Source of the DNA: Paramacrobiotus metropolitanus
Lineage: Eukaryota > Tardigrada > Eutardigrada > Parachela > Macrobiotidae
Direction of reading: 5' to 3'
Assembly (NCBI RefSeq): GCF_019649055.1
Contig: NW_026570467.1
Coordinates: 33,537-97,536, forward strand
DNA length: 64,000 nt
Shown: positions 1-12,000 of the stretch, piece after piece
Numbering within the stretch: the first letter of the stretch is position 1
Layout: each line of letters starts with the position of its first letter
Notes under the pieces: model-generated
Told to the model about the DNA's origin: nothing
The model's input: only the letters and a program-made list of their open reading frames with translations
The model's database searches: none
Program-made: the position numbers and the translations under genes

Positions 1-236
1 CGCGTTCCCGGTTTTACCCGGTGGCAGTCGAAACATTTGGTACATTTGATTCGGCCATTCGTTTCACTGGCAGAAAGATTCGCGAAGTGACAGGAGAATC
101 TCGATTTACTGCGTTTCTGAAGCAGAGAATAGTTCCGGCTGTAGTAAAAGGAAAGGCTGCTGTTGTCGGCACTATGAATATGCTTCCTAGAAGGTCTTAC
201 GACAATAACGATTTTGGATGTTTTTCTAACGTTTAA
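1..236 (+). pseudogene. C-terminal fragment of a LINE-type reverse transcriptase ORF, open at the window edge
   Basis: The third forward frame is open from the window edge to a stop at 234-236. It reads about 77 residues containing PVAVETFGTFDSA, then GRKIREVTGESR, then FLKQRIVPAVVKGKAAVV. The PVAVETFG stretch, followed by a helix with a (T/S)GE-R element and a final FL-QRI...A...G motif, is the usual tail of the endonuclease/reverse-transcriptase ORF of non-LTR retrotransposons. Only the tail is in view, so I cannot judge whether the element is intact. Non-coding DNA follows the stop. I see no obvious poly-A or microsatellite tail. Confidence 0.7.
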
Positions 237-763
237 ATTCGAATTATTTTAAGTAGTATTACGCGAATGCATTTTTTGTTCTATTGATGGGCTTTGGCTA
301 CTCGTATCCATTCGTATTGTCCAATCGTATCAATCGTATCCATTCGTTGGAATGGATAGGAGTACGTTTCATTTCGAAACAATCCTTGTTATGGTAACTT
401 TATCGTTTGCCGTAGAAACATGTTAACCCCAATTTCGGTAACCGCATGCTCCGTATACACCGTTCGGTAACCGTATACAGTAAACATAGATGTATGTCTT
501 TACGCATGCACCAGCTCTAGGTTGACGTAATTTGGCCCGTTAATCTGTGTACTGTGTAGTGCTCACCGCTACGAACCACTGTGAAAGATATAAAACTCGT
601 GCCGTGAATGCACTTGTTAGCTGTATTGCCAAATATTTCCAAATAAAGAAATTCTCTAAAAAATTTGTTCACTTGTCAAAACCACTGCAAAGATCAGCTG
701 ATTGCCAATAAACGATTATCTGCGAAATTCTTCTTGCTAAAAGTAATAATTTGGGGAAGCCGT
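237..763. other. Intergenic, no gene recognised
   Basis: No ORF resembling a known family is visible. At 300-360 there are several CGTATCCATTCG-like short repeats and a small inverted repeat (TATCCATTCG / TGGAATGGATA). These could be the 3' part of the LINE or simple repeat remnants. Confidence 0.4.
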
Positions 764-1910
764 TCATGGTCCACTGTTCTCGCTTATTCGGGATAAATGC
801 TCCAACAACTGACGCGCAGATGTTCTCTGGTTATTGGCGATGCGCAGGCAGTTGCGAACACACGCGGCGAGCTCGGCAGGCACGGCCGCTGCATCAAAGA
901 CTACGGGAACAAACCCTTGCATTACCGCTACCCCGTAAACCCAGTCGCTGATGGATTGACTCGCACCCAGCACTTTTCCGCTGACCGGATGCTGCAGTGT
1001 TTCTCTATAATCGCCCGTAATTGCGCGGATCAACTGCAGCAAGACATCCCACGCTCAGACGTCCGTAGACGAATCGGGCATCGTGGGCCACGTGATGAGG
1101 GTTTCCGGGGTCCTATCGCACGCACCATTTCGGGAGACATGTAGCGCTCGCTGCTGCGGAAATGCTCGCTGTTAAGCGAGCTGACACTGCAGAGTTGCAG
1201 AGTAACGAGGCCATCCCAGTCGGATATACGCAGAGTACCGCGTTGGGCGTTGGAGCCATCGATGAGCACGTTAGAGGGTTTCAGGTCGCCGTGAGTTATG
1301 CCGTTCTCGTGCAGGAACGCCAGTCCACTAGCCAAGTCCAGTGCGTGGCAGATGGCGTCCCCAACATTCAGAAGGATTCCGCTGTCTTTCATCTTTTCAG
1401 CTCACTTTCTAGGTTCCCGGCTAAAATAGGACACCAACAATTTTACTTTCTTAATGAAAAAATTTCATGTTAGATTAACCACGATAATCCGTCTTCGCAA
1501 CTTCTTCAGTCGGTAAGAATACAGATGTAGACTGTGCTCATCCGAGCAACCAGAATCGTATATGTACTGTACGTACCACGATAATAGTCCATGATGAAGT
1601 TCACCGTTACGCTACCAAGTGTGGGTATAATGGTGATTTTATGATAGTTCACCAAGTGATCGTGTTTCAGCTTCAGCATCGTTTCGAATCCCTCCTGCAG
1701 CTTGGCATAATTTTCTCGATTTTCCACAAACTTCTTCTCTTTTATATTGAAACATCTCATAGCAACAACGTCAGGTCCAACATAATTGCCACGCTCCGTA
1801 ATGCTGGCTTTGTAAACCTCGCCGAAGCTGCCTGATCCCATGAAGTTACGATCTTCGTATTGATACTCACAATTGCTCCCAAAACACACAGTTCGAAGCT
1901 GCGTCGACAT
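764..1910 (-). pseudogene. Family-1 protein kinase, copy A (frameshifted pseudogene)
   Basis: Exon 1 (1910 to 1577) starts at ATG, is in frame, and encodes the kinase N-lobe. It has a glycine loop GSGSFGEVY and a beta3 motif VAMR, so Arg replaces the ATP-binding Lys. It ends at a GTACGT donor in the codon after MDYYR. Exon 2 would begin at 1420 after TTTTAG. It carries HGDLKPSNVLID, ISDWDGL (in place of DFG) and YMSPEM, but it is broken. One base is missing soon after the acceptor, so the frame meets TGA. Another is missing after SPEMVRAIGPR. Near the DVWSLG motif the restored frame hits a TGA. The C-terminal 92 codons (764-1042) are open and match the other copies. It is head-to-head with copy B. 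I infer it is dead, unless the indels are sequence errors. Confidence 0.8.
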
Positions 1911-3014
1911 TGTGCTCCGGAAACAGGCACTGACGGATCGCTGCTAAAAAAGCAAGCAATTGGTTTACTTTTGTATGCTGCAGCTTTTCGTTGGGAAATT
2001 TATTCGAAATCGCCAGCGTATTAAACTTCACTCATATCAATTACCATTTTCCCGCTGGGCTCACTACGGCTTCGTTTATGAAGCGGGCTGACTAGCACGG
2101 GACTGTAATGCACGCTGTCTGCACTCACTAGATTTGTCGTGGCGCTGGGTCAGCGGCGGCACACGTGAAAGCACTTGTGTCACATTATTGAATTATACGA
2201 CTCAAGAGCTCACAGACTGCAGACGTCAGCCTACAGCAACAAAAATCACTATGATTTCCTGATTGCCGAGTCGTGATCAGATTTTTCGAAACAGTCATCT
2301 TATGAAGGTGCGCACACGGGAATCACGATGCTCTAATTTCTCTATTCCTACTGTTTCGTTCGACTTGACGTTGAGTCACCGGCAGCAAGTGTGATTGTAA
2401 ACGAAGTAATGATATCAGGCTTATTATCAGCAACTGAGCGGTGACCAGATTGCGTTGCTAAAACCGCACGGCTAAAACTTTTTAGCTGACTCACTTCCCT
2501 CTGTAGTTTATATGATCTTCTCCGGCGGCAGGCGTGAAAGTACCCGTATCTTGGTGAACCATCAGCGCTTCCATGACCGCTGAGAGATCGAGAATTATTC
2601 GTATTACTAAAAAGAGCACCTAGCGAGGTTACTTTTTCGGTCTTACTGCTGTTCATAACAGATAATCGACAACTGAATTCGGGAAACAATAGTTTGAAAA
2701 TGTCGTTTGCTGGCATGCAGTGCGTTGGCAGAGTACTGGTGCCTGTGTACGAGCGTTTCTCTTGCGTTTTTTCGTTGTTTCGACAGACCGGTCGTTTGCC
2801 AGGGACTTTTATGAAAATAAAATCCATTCCAATTTCCCAATGCACCAGCTACTGGTTCGCTTGTCTCCCATCATAACAGTTGGCACAATAATTCTGTCGC
2901 AAAGCGATCGTGTAAACGCTGATACATAATTCACCGAGCGACGGGTGCAATGTGCATTCACGCATGCTGCCGGCGGATTACTGGACGTCAAGTTGTATAA
3001 AGTGGAGAGGGAAG

Positions 3015-3024
3015 TGAGTCAGCA
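3015..3024 (+). promoter_or_regulatory. AP-1/CNC-Maf-like site TGAGTCAGCA, distal
   Basis: TGAGTCAGCA lies 522 bp upstream of the ATG of kinase copy B. The same core lies exactly 522 bp upstream of copy E (52858), and a reverse-strand version sits upstream of copy A (2485-2493). The sequence matches the well-known bZIP consensus. Binding is inference. Confidence 0.45.
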
Positions 3025-3278
3025 AATAATTTCTAGCCATGCCTTCTCAGCAACAAAGCAGAGACATAATTAGTAACACAAAATTCAGACTGAGCACATT
3101 ATTTCCACGTGCGCACCTTCGTAAACTGACAATTTCAAAAATGCTGGTCAACACTCAATAATAGCTGATAATAAGATTACGTATATTAATTTTTAATTTG
3201 GTTTACTGTGACTGACTTCTGCATTGCTGCCCTCGTATCATTTCAGTCAGGTGCAAGTGCCTTCATGCTCGCAGCCGG

Positions 3279-3302
3279 TGACTCAGCGCCACGTCGTATA
3301 TA
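3279..3302 (+). promoter_or_regulatory. Proximal TGACTCAGC site plus TATA box of kinase copy B
   Basis: TGACTCAGC begins 258 bp before the copy B ATG, followed by GCCACGTCG and TATATA (3297-3302). The same order is found 258 bp upstream of copy E and 257 bp upstream of copy D. Equal spacing in three duplicated loci supports either a shared core promoter or simply recent duplication. Confidence 0.5.
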
Positions 3303-3536
3303 GAGGGAAAGCCTGACTGTGAGCTGCATTCCCGTGCTTCTAAAGCCGTTTTTTCACAATCGAAGCCTTGCAAATTCAATGGAAGTACCGTGATTGCTAT
3401 GCCAGTATGCCTATGTACAATTTATTACGCCGGCGCTTGAGAATAAATTTATCAACAAAGAGCTCTTCTTTCAGAATTTAATTGATCACTCCCTCCTAGC
3501 TATCGATTCCGTCAGCGCTTGTTTCCGCAACATAAT

Positions 3537-4925
3537 ATGTCGATTCTACCTGCGTGTTTGGAAGCACTGCCAGTATCAATACGATGATTGTGACTTCATT
3601 GGAAGGAAGCTTTGGCAAGGTTTACAGAGCCAGCATTACGGAGCGAGGCAACTATGCTGGGTCAGATGTTGTTGCTGTAAGATGTTTTTTATGTACACGG
3701 GAAGAGATTTTTGAATCAGAAAACTATGCCAGACTGAGGAAAGATTTGAAAAGATGCTGGAGCTGAAGCACGGCCACTTGGCAAACTATCATCAAATCTC
3801 CATTATCCCCACACTTGGTAGTGTAGATGTAGATTTAGTCATGGACTATTATCCTGGTAAGTAATAAATGTAAGTATATGTAAAACATTTTTACGCAAGG
3901 TATTGAGATTGTTATGCTGAGTACATCATTCCCTTAGAGTAGTGTTGCTTTATTAAGTAAGCATTATCCATCAAAGTATCATAAGGTGCGACCTGGGTCA
4001 GACACTACATTGTTAAAATTTTAAACATATTGAAAAACAAATAATCTCTTTCATCTCTTGACATTTACTATATTCTCCGTTGCCTTTTCCTTATTCAACG
4101 CCGAAGTAAACTTTTTTCTGGTAAGTTGATAGATCTGCGGTATTCTGTAAATCTCGCGAATCATGTTTAAAGACGGATTATGCGTGATTTAACGCAATAC
4201 TAATGTCGAATTTTGGTTTGTCATTGAGAAGGTAAATTTGTTCGTTGTCCGATTTTAGCAGGCAACCTGAAAATTAAATTGGAAGGGATGAAAGACAGCG
4301 GAATCCTTCTGAATGTTGGAGATGCCCTCAGTCACGCACAGGACCTGGCTGACGGACTGGCGTTCCTGCACGAGAACGGCATAACTCACGGCGATCTGAA
4401 GCCAGAAACGTGCTAATCGATGGCTCCAACGCCCAACGCGACATTCTGCGCATATCCGACTGGGATGGCCTCGTTACACTGCAACGCTGCAGCGTTACAT
4501 CGCTTGATTACGAGCATTTCCGCAGTAGCGAGCGCTACATGTCGCCGGAAATGTTGCGTGCGATAGGACCATGGGAAAACCTTACCTCGTGGCCCTCGAT
4601 GCCCGGCTCGGCCACCGACGTGTGGAGCTTGGGATGTGTCTTGCTGCAGTTGATTCGCAGTATCACGGGCAATTACAGAGAATCACTGCAGCATCCGGTC
4701 AGTGGAGTGGTGCTGGGTGCTACTCAAGCTATCACGGACCTGGCTTTTTCGAAAGCGGTAAATGAAGGGTATATTCCTGTCGTCTGTGACGACGCGCCTG
4801 TTCCATCGGAGCTAGCCGCCTGCACTCGCAACTCCCTTTGTTTCGCCAGTAGCCAGAGAATATCTGCGCGGCAGCTGTTGACTCAACTGTCCCAGACCAA
4901 CGAGAACCACAAACCGTTAACGTGA
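3537..4925 (+). pseudogene. Family-1 protein kinase, copy B (frameshifted pseudogene)
   Basis: Exon 1 starts at the family ATG (3537) and ends at CCTG|GTAAGT (3856). It is shifted at least twice, once before CQYQYDD and once in the glycine loop (FIGR.. in one frame, GSFGKVY in another). It meets TGA after the alpha-C region. Its beta3 motif is VAVR. Exon 2 starts near 4262 after a TAGCAG double acceptor. It is open through GITHGDLKP, loses one base just after it, and then continues open from 4410 to the TGA ending at 4925. That last part has ISDWDGL, YMSPEM, DVWSLGC and the family C-terminus. The upstream region is well conserved with intact copy E, so this looks like a recently lost duplicate. 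It is transcribed divergently from copy A. Confidence 0.8.
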
Positions 4926-5203
4926 TTGGCTTACGGTCCGTGTTTCACACATAAAGACCGGCTTGTGGGAGTACTCACATCGCATGTACATCTTATTACT
5001 ATTATTATTGTTTTTCGCTTTCTCCCACGTCACTGCGGTTGTTGTTTGCGATTCGCATGTTCTTTATCTTGGTAGCAGTGTATATGCTCCTCGGAGTCTA
5101 TATAAGTTTCTGTTCTTGCTAATATTGGTATCAGACTTGCGGGTTCTAATCTTGAGACTTGTTTGCTAGCTTTCCAGTTGTTGTGGAATTCGTTGAGAGT
5201 TAA

Positions 5204-5847
5204 GGGAAGTGGCCCGGTACATGGTACCAAATTCGTGTACATGCACGAAATCTTTCACTTTCGCGCACTCCCAAACCCTATTTTCTCTTGTTTTATGACA
5301 TTCTGTAGCCAAATGATTGGTATACACAGGCCTGAAAGTTTGCGCGCGCAACATCCGGTTCGCGAGTTGTGGCTGTTCGAAAATTCCAAAAGTTTAAATG
5401 CGTTCAGATGTGCCAAAGTCTCATTAGGACCGATCTCCTCAAATTTTGCAAGTAAATGCACATAACCGAATAACGTTTTACACCGATCCACTGTTCTAGC
5501 ATGTTTTTCAAATTTTAAAATGAATTTCAAAATTTTAAAATTCATTTTAAAATTTGGAAAAACTCATGGAGGACTGGATCGGTGTAAAAACGTTCTCATG
5601 GACATGCGCATTTACATGCAAAATTTGAGGAAGATCGGTCCATAATGAACTTTTGGTACACCTGAATGCATTTAAACTTTGGAATTCTAACGTCCATATC
5701 TCCCGAACCGGATGTTTAAACCAATTTTCTGCCAGTGTATACAAATCTTCTGGCTACAGAATGTCATAAACCGAAAAAAATGTGTTTGGAAGTGTGCGAA
5801 AGTGAAAGTTGATGCATGTACTGAATTGACACCATGTACTGACCACC
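5204..5847. mobile_element. Foldback (long inverted repeat) element, TTAA-type, copy 1
   Basis: The segment is one large imperfect inverted repeat with arms of about 300 bp and its centre near 5530, where AAATTTTAAAATGAATTTC faces its complement. The left end begins GGGAAGTGGCCCGGTAC directly after TTAA (5200-5203). The right end is the complement, followed by TCAA (5848-5851), a near-TTAA. A second copy at 22343-22973 shares terminal and internal sequence. TTAA target duplications are typical of piggyBac and Kolobok transposons, so a non-autonomous relative is likely. Predicted ORFs here run through the arms and are not genes. Confidence 0.7.
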
Positions 5848-6132
5848 TCAATAAGACAGCGTCTTTTAAGGTTCTTTGATGTTTGTAATCATATACGGAT
5901 TATTGCATAGCAAAACATGGTATGATCGAGACACAATCGTCCTTCGCTATTATTTGACCCACGCACTGCCTACGACCGGAAGTTGGGAGACTTAGGATTG
6001 CAATTAGGGATTCCTGAACCTTATGTCCTGATCAGTTTCTGTCCAGTTTATCACAGTCAATAAAACACCGGGCGGCACAACGTCAGTCCCCTTCAGCCAC
6101 GGAAAGTCTTGTGTCTGGGACGTCACTTGCCC

Positions 6133-7447
6133 GTAGTGTTGCCGTACGAAAATGTTTTCGTATTCGTTATCGTAACGCATACGAATTCAACGTGACTTTT
6201 AGTTATCGTAACGAAAACCAAAAGTCAAAGAGTTTCGTTACGATTACGAAAACTATCTGAATTTTAGTTTTCGTAACGATAACTAAAATTCAAGGATTTT
6301 TCGTCTTCGTAACGAACGAAAATGTTTTTGTAGCTTTTCGTATGGCTACTTTACAGTATATGATAAATAATTTAACGAAAGTTGAAAACAGTTTCAGTTT
6401 ACTTGCGGTTTCAGCTGGAGATTCTCAACAAGATTACGAAATGCACAACGACTATCAGCGCGTTGTCTCAAGGCTGATTGTCACCGATAATTTGTCAATA
6501 TGCGGTGTTCTTTGAAATTACTCCGATTCATCTGGGAATGATACAGCGTATTGGAACTTTGTTTTATAGTTTACGCCAATTGTTTAAGTCTATTACGTCT
6601 GTTTTATTGTTTACATGTATCATTTTCAAATTTTCCATTGGAAATGCGTAATAACTTTTACTCGTACAAATTACAATTATAGCGCTCAGCGCTGCTAACT
6701 TATCATTCTTTTATTTCGTGTAACTCTTTGCCTACTTATTTTTTTAAAATTTATTTCGAACTGCAATTACACCATACGCTTCGATTATTTTACAGAAGTC
6801 TGACTTGCTACCGCAAACTGAAGTTTAAGCCAAAATGTTAAATACTTACATGGTTAATAATAAAATTGGACTTCAAATTAACCTATCGGATCAGAACTTC
6901 ATTCGTACTAATTAACATCAGTAATTTCATTTTTTTTATAAAGGTTGCTCCATTGGACACGAAAATTAAGAGTCAATATTTTAAACCATTTTTCAGTCCG
7001 CTTTTAAGAATGATTCGGTATTCTTTACCTGATCGTCGTTGAACGTTTAGCCTTCTGTTTAAAAGTAGTGTTATAACTATAATATTAGTTTTATCAGCAC
7101 GCAGCTATATAAATATGATTTCCACGTCCCACGTTTCTTATACTCGTATTGCGTCGTTACTCGTTATTATATTTATTATTTTAACATCTTCAGCAAAAAT
7201 TTAAAGCTTTTAATTAGTGCTCCCGAATAAAAGATTTTCGTATTAATTTTCGTAACGAAGGAAACACCAAAGTTTCGTTTTCATAACGAAAACTGAAAGT
7301 TCAGTTTTCGTTTTCGTTACGAAAGCTGAAAGTCGGGTAATTTTCGTTTTGTTACAAAACGAAAAGTACCGACTTTAGTTTTCGTTACGATAACGATAAT
7401 TATACGAAATCGTATACGAAGGTTTTCGTAACGAACGGCAACACTAC
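6133..7447. mobile_element. Non-autonomous hAT-like DNA transposon with oligomer-rich arms
   Basis: The ends carry a 13-bp terminal inverted repeat, GTAGTGTTGCCGT at 6133-6145 and its complement at 7435-7447. AGTGTTGCC is a frequent hAT terminus. The flanks ACTTGCCC and AGTTGCCG could be a worn 8-bp target duplication (6 of 8 match). About 200 bp at each end are packed with both orientations of TTTCGTAACGAAAAC-like units, the kind of subterminal repeats that hAT transposases bind. The AT-rich 0.9-kb interior has no coding potential. Confidence 0.65.
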
Positions 7448-8880
7448 AGTTGCCGAGATAGTAAGATACCATGACCATCACCTATACCGCGAAGAAGAAA
7501 AACTGCACAAAAATTTCAGTCATACTCATACAGAGTAAACGACCACGTGTAACGTCTGTGCATTGACTGTCACCTTTGTGACTCATGCTTGCATTTTGCA
7601 AACTGATGGTTCAAAGCGGATCAAACCAAATACTGTCATTTCTAAGCGGTCCAGAGGAAAAGCAAGCTCAACAGCCACAACCGCAAATTTCTTTGGTAGA
7701 TTGGCTGATTTGCAACATAACTTTCTAGTTGCCGTCAAGAGACTATTCTTGTTTAATGATTGATCTGAATGTTGTGTACATATTTTGGAAAATTGTTGCT
7801 GTTGCAGTGTTGCGGGTGTCTGCAGCCTCGAACTGGACTCTGCCCTGAATCTGTGCGGACGTTAGACAATTAAACCTTAGAGTAAACCTTTAACAAGAAT
7901 AGCAAATTAGATTAGAATGTAGGCTAATGCGTTGTCTTGTCTTAAAATAAAGCACTTCATTCACAGGTTCCCCAATAATTATTTCGATGATGCTAATTAT
8001 TACTAGTATAAAGGTCGTAACCGCCCTTAGTGCAAGCGAGCGAGCGTGTAAATTTTTCTTGTTGTAAAGACTCGGTTGGGTAAGACTGCATCACTGGAAC
8101 AGAAGTAGTCAGTTTTCGCCACCAATACGATGCCGATATGATATCATTATTTTTATGCCGTTTGCGAAACTATGCCGATACAATATGTTATTTTTTGAAT
8201 GTTTTTTATTTTTGATTCCGTTAAAAAAAGTATAATATTCTTCGAGCTTCGTACTTGTGCATGCGTTCCAAGAAACTGAATTCGAATTTCGTAAGATGAA
8301 ATGGTTTCTGGTTGGCTGAAAATTGCGTGTAAAAGATAGAAGATGTATTTTTATAACGCTCAAATTTCTTCTAATTAACGTTTCACGTAAAACTAAATTC
8401 AAAGTTTAAAAATTTAAATTTTTTTGGTACTACGCAGGAGGAAGCTGAGACGCTTGAGCTAACCAAGCCAAAGGCATTTCAGATTTGTGTGTTGGCCAAA
8501 ATAATTTTTGCGGTTACGCTCGGCATTGTAGAGCCGATTGTGAGTCGACAGTCGGCGTGATTGACTGGCATAAGTTTACCGCTATCCACCAGTCTGTCTA
8601 GGTCTCTCCGTACGTACTCCCGCACGCAACCCAACGCGATACGAGCGTGTCGCCACCTTTGGACATCTCATTCCGTAATATAAATGATAATGCTAATCCA
8701 AATATTTATAACGACCTAGCGGGTCACAATGAAGGACTGCCACACGATCAGATGTGACCACGCAAGCCACTGCGACGCGGGCACTACTAACATAAATACC
8801 CTATCGCACATAGCCGTCCATTTCGCACCAGATTCTTTATTTTAGGATACTGGTCGTTGCTCTAAATTTGTAAAGACTTT
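7448..8880. other. Intergenic, no gene recognised
   Basis: I see no convincing coding region. Bases 7975-8001 are identical over 27 bp to 15649-15675, so both belong to some dispersed repeat. The short ORFs at 7563-7763 and 8109-8402 have no recognisable motif. Confidence 0.4.
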
Positions 8881-9057
8881 ATGCAAATCGCCAACAGAGC
8901 CGATTTAATGGGAACGTTCAACTTTTACGCGTATATTGGACCAGAGGACTTAGAGCCTGTTCAGGATTCGCAACCCAGGCCATTACCCGTCAAGTACAAT
9001 CGTTTGCACAGGTTGAATTTCCAAACCTACCGCTTGCAGAGAATAAACAAAACATAA
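8881..9057 (+). CDS. Small hypothetical ORF (58 codons from the first ATG)
   Basis: An ATG at 8881 (second in-frame ATG at 8908) opens a short frame ending in TAA. Its composition looks protein-like: FNFYAYIGPEDLEPVQDSQP, then a basic tail RLHRLNFQTYRLQRINK. I do not recognise it. Nothing nearby supports it, and no splice partner is evident. It may be a transposase scrap or chance. Confidence 0.15.
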   Translation: MQIANRADLMGTFNFYAYIGPEDLEPVQDSQPRPLPVKYNRLHRLNFQTYRLQRINKT

Positions 9058-12000
9058 CATGCTAATGGAAGAGATTTCCCAACGCAACCGCAATTAAGAG
9101 CGAAAAATATGCAAAATGGTTTGGGAGCTCAATTCATTTATCAGACGGCTTTACTAAACATAGTCCACGTCACTACACTTCTGACGACCTTGATTCGCCA
9201 TTCACGCTGCACCGCAGTCGTTGACTAACCATAAATCAGTGATTTTCTCCAAAATATTTTAACAGTTCGGGACGGTCTATCAAACCAATTTTTGGTGGAA
9301 AATTAGGAACTTAGGGCCCGTTCACGCGTACACCTATCTATCTTAATTGCTTAGTGGGATGTGACTTCAACCGGGGACACCCACCTAATTGCATTAGGTC
9401 CCAAAATTGCGTTCACGCAGCACACTTATGCTAACGTTGATTACCTAGCTCTTAATTGATAGATAGCAATGCGTTGCCTTAACAGTGCTTTCCTATCGAA
9501 AGGTACCTTTTCGTTTGCTCCGTAGACACAATGGATAAGCCATATAGGAACCACTTGAGGTTCCTATTTGTATGGACATATACGCTTTTCTGGTTAAAAT
9601 GCTTTCAGAATGATTATGTAATGACCTAAAAAGATGTTTTGATTCAGGATATGATAACTTGAGTCGTTAATTACCATTGCAGAGTATTATCGTACATTAT
9701 CATGTAAAGCACATACAACCTATTTGCCGTAAAGATCACATTTTAAACGAAAGCATGCGTTTGTTTTAGATTTGTAAAGGCAAAACTGCAACAAGCGCGC
9801 GGACAGTTTGAATGCGCGCGGTCTATATTATAATTATTTTTAAAAACACGAATTCTTTTAGCACGGATTCATCTAATTAATCATTAGTTCGAGTCTGTGT
9901 GTTGCTGGCAGACACAATGTGTAAGCTGTGAACATTTAACTGGGAAAGAGTTTTAATGGGGGAAATATCGCTGGGCGCCGTACTTACTGGTAAGTAGTAT
10001 TATTATTTGTGGTTGCACTTTGCAGGTAATAAATTTATCGCTAATGAGAAACCGCTGTTAGTGGTGACAGTTGAAAATAAAATAAAAGTCTTGTGGTGTA
10101 ATATCAGTTTATTTATTGAAGCATTGTCCATTGTACACTGCTTTGTAAATTTATTGCGGTGTGCAGTTCATATTCTTCTGCCAGTGTTACTGCAGATTTA
10201 CTGTAATGTAATAATTGTAATTCAATCACGAAAATAATAATTATTACTATGAAGCGCTTAATACCTCTGCACGGCACGTAAGCATCGGCCCGCTGTATCG
10301 GCAACTGGCAACCCCCCGCGGTAGCAGTAGGCAGCGATACAGGCACCCGCCCGCTGTAACGGTAGCAAATAGCCTCCCTGGGCGGCTGAGCGCTGCATAA
10401 TGGCAAGCCGATATCAGGCGCATGGCAAGCCGAGATATTCAGCAATAAGTCCAACTGGATAAACTCGTGTCAGTTATCCATATCATTCATAAATTCCTAC
10501 GCCCTTATTTTTTAAAAAATTATCTTCTAATTCAAGATTCAGTTTTCGTCTTTTCGATACTGTATGATTGTAAAGCTGGTTCGACTGTTTTTTTAAGCAT
10601 TTTACAATTGAATTATATTTTTCAAATCCATTTTGTTATTGTAACTGCAGACTGAATTTTTTGTAATTTCTTTCATATTTTTTCTTACCGCAAACACAAG
10701 TGGTCGCGCTAGCTGTCGATACTCCGTACCTACTACACTGCTGTAATATGAGTAATGGTGGTTGCAAAAAAAGAACTGAAATACTGAGCTACTGTAAGCG
10801 AGATGTATTTAATCTTCGTAAACATTAGAAGTATAAAAATAATTACCATTCTGCGGTTTTGCTGTTTTAATTTTGCGTTTCGTGTAGGTACGTAGATAGG
10901 CGGCATGTGTTCACGCAGACCCAGCTGACTATCGGAAGCGCCTAAACATAGCTTTTATTACACCTATTCAAAGGTGCCTGTGTGAAAGCAGTTCTGCTCC
11001 CTATTTAGGTATCTACTTAGAAGAGCGTGCCGCGTTTACGCATACTGCAAAGAAACCGGCTGTTTTGGGCGGTGTCTCAATAGAAAAACTGATAGATAGA
11101 AGTCAGCGTGAATCCGGCCTTAGAAATATTACTTTTCGTGCTGGTGGTCCATGGAAAAGCAGAAAATATGTTCCGCTTAAGATCTTTAAATTTTCGCTGG
11201 ATTGACAGTTGGCCAGAACTCGATGGCAATGCTTACATGGAAAGCTGCCGCATCGTTTTCTTTTACTGGCAGAAAAGCCCGTTTTATCGCACATATCTGA
11301 CTATGCAGTCACTCTTCCGCAACTTCTCGCCTTCTGATTTCGGGACTGAATAAACGATTCTCCGCCGGTAGTTAACAACCCAAAAAACCCTTTGTTTTAA
11401 TTTTCTCAGTTAGTTGCTAGTCGCACAGTAGTTTTAGCAATTTAAATCCAGCATTTTCAAACTCACGGAAAGACTGTCTTTACTGCAGATAAATTTTACA
11501 CAATAAATTTTACACAATTTTACAAGATAAATGCAGCACAATGATTTGCACAAACCGTGTATGCCGATTTTGCCACAGGATCCCAAACACACATTTGTGT
11601 TTTAGAGTTCAATGTTTTTCGTAAAGGCTGGTTAGGCTTAATTTATTGCGCAAACGATTTATCGGTTCAACACCTTATTTGATGTCTGTTGGCAGCGGCA
11701 GCGCAGTAACAATAACGCAGTAGCGGTTACTAAATGGAAGACTTTCTTGGGTAAAGGGTACCATGTTTTTCTATGGTTTTCAGTTTTATTCGGGTAATTT
11801 TATTCTGGAGCAAAACAACGGTCGAGCAACTCGTACTTACCATGGTTTTGAACACCAAGTGCCCGTTTCCCGCATATGATTATGGCTGGTAATCCACGGA
11901 CGTTTTTGGTCTCAACATACTAACTCAACTCGACCTGGTGCGAAAAAGTTCTAGTGTTTGGGTATTTATTTGACTAAGCTTCTTAGAATCTTAGGTTTAC

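Larger units (their letters stand above)
1911..3536. promoter_or_regulatory. Divergent promoter region between kinase copies A and B
   Basis: This 1.6-kb spacer separates two head-to-head kinase copies. The half next to B matches the sequence upstream of kinase copy E (52780-53379) in several blocks: GCGCACCTTC, GTGAGTCAGC, and CCGGTGACTCA-(A/G)GCCACG. The half next to A carries the same blocks in the opposite orientation (GCTGACTCAC at 2485, GTGCGCACCTTCAT near 2310). A TATATA lies at 3297-3302. The predicted ORFs in this spacer have no recognisable family, and I take them as non-coding. Confidence 0.55.
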
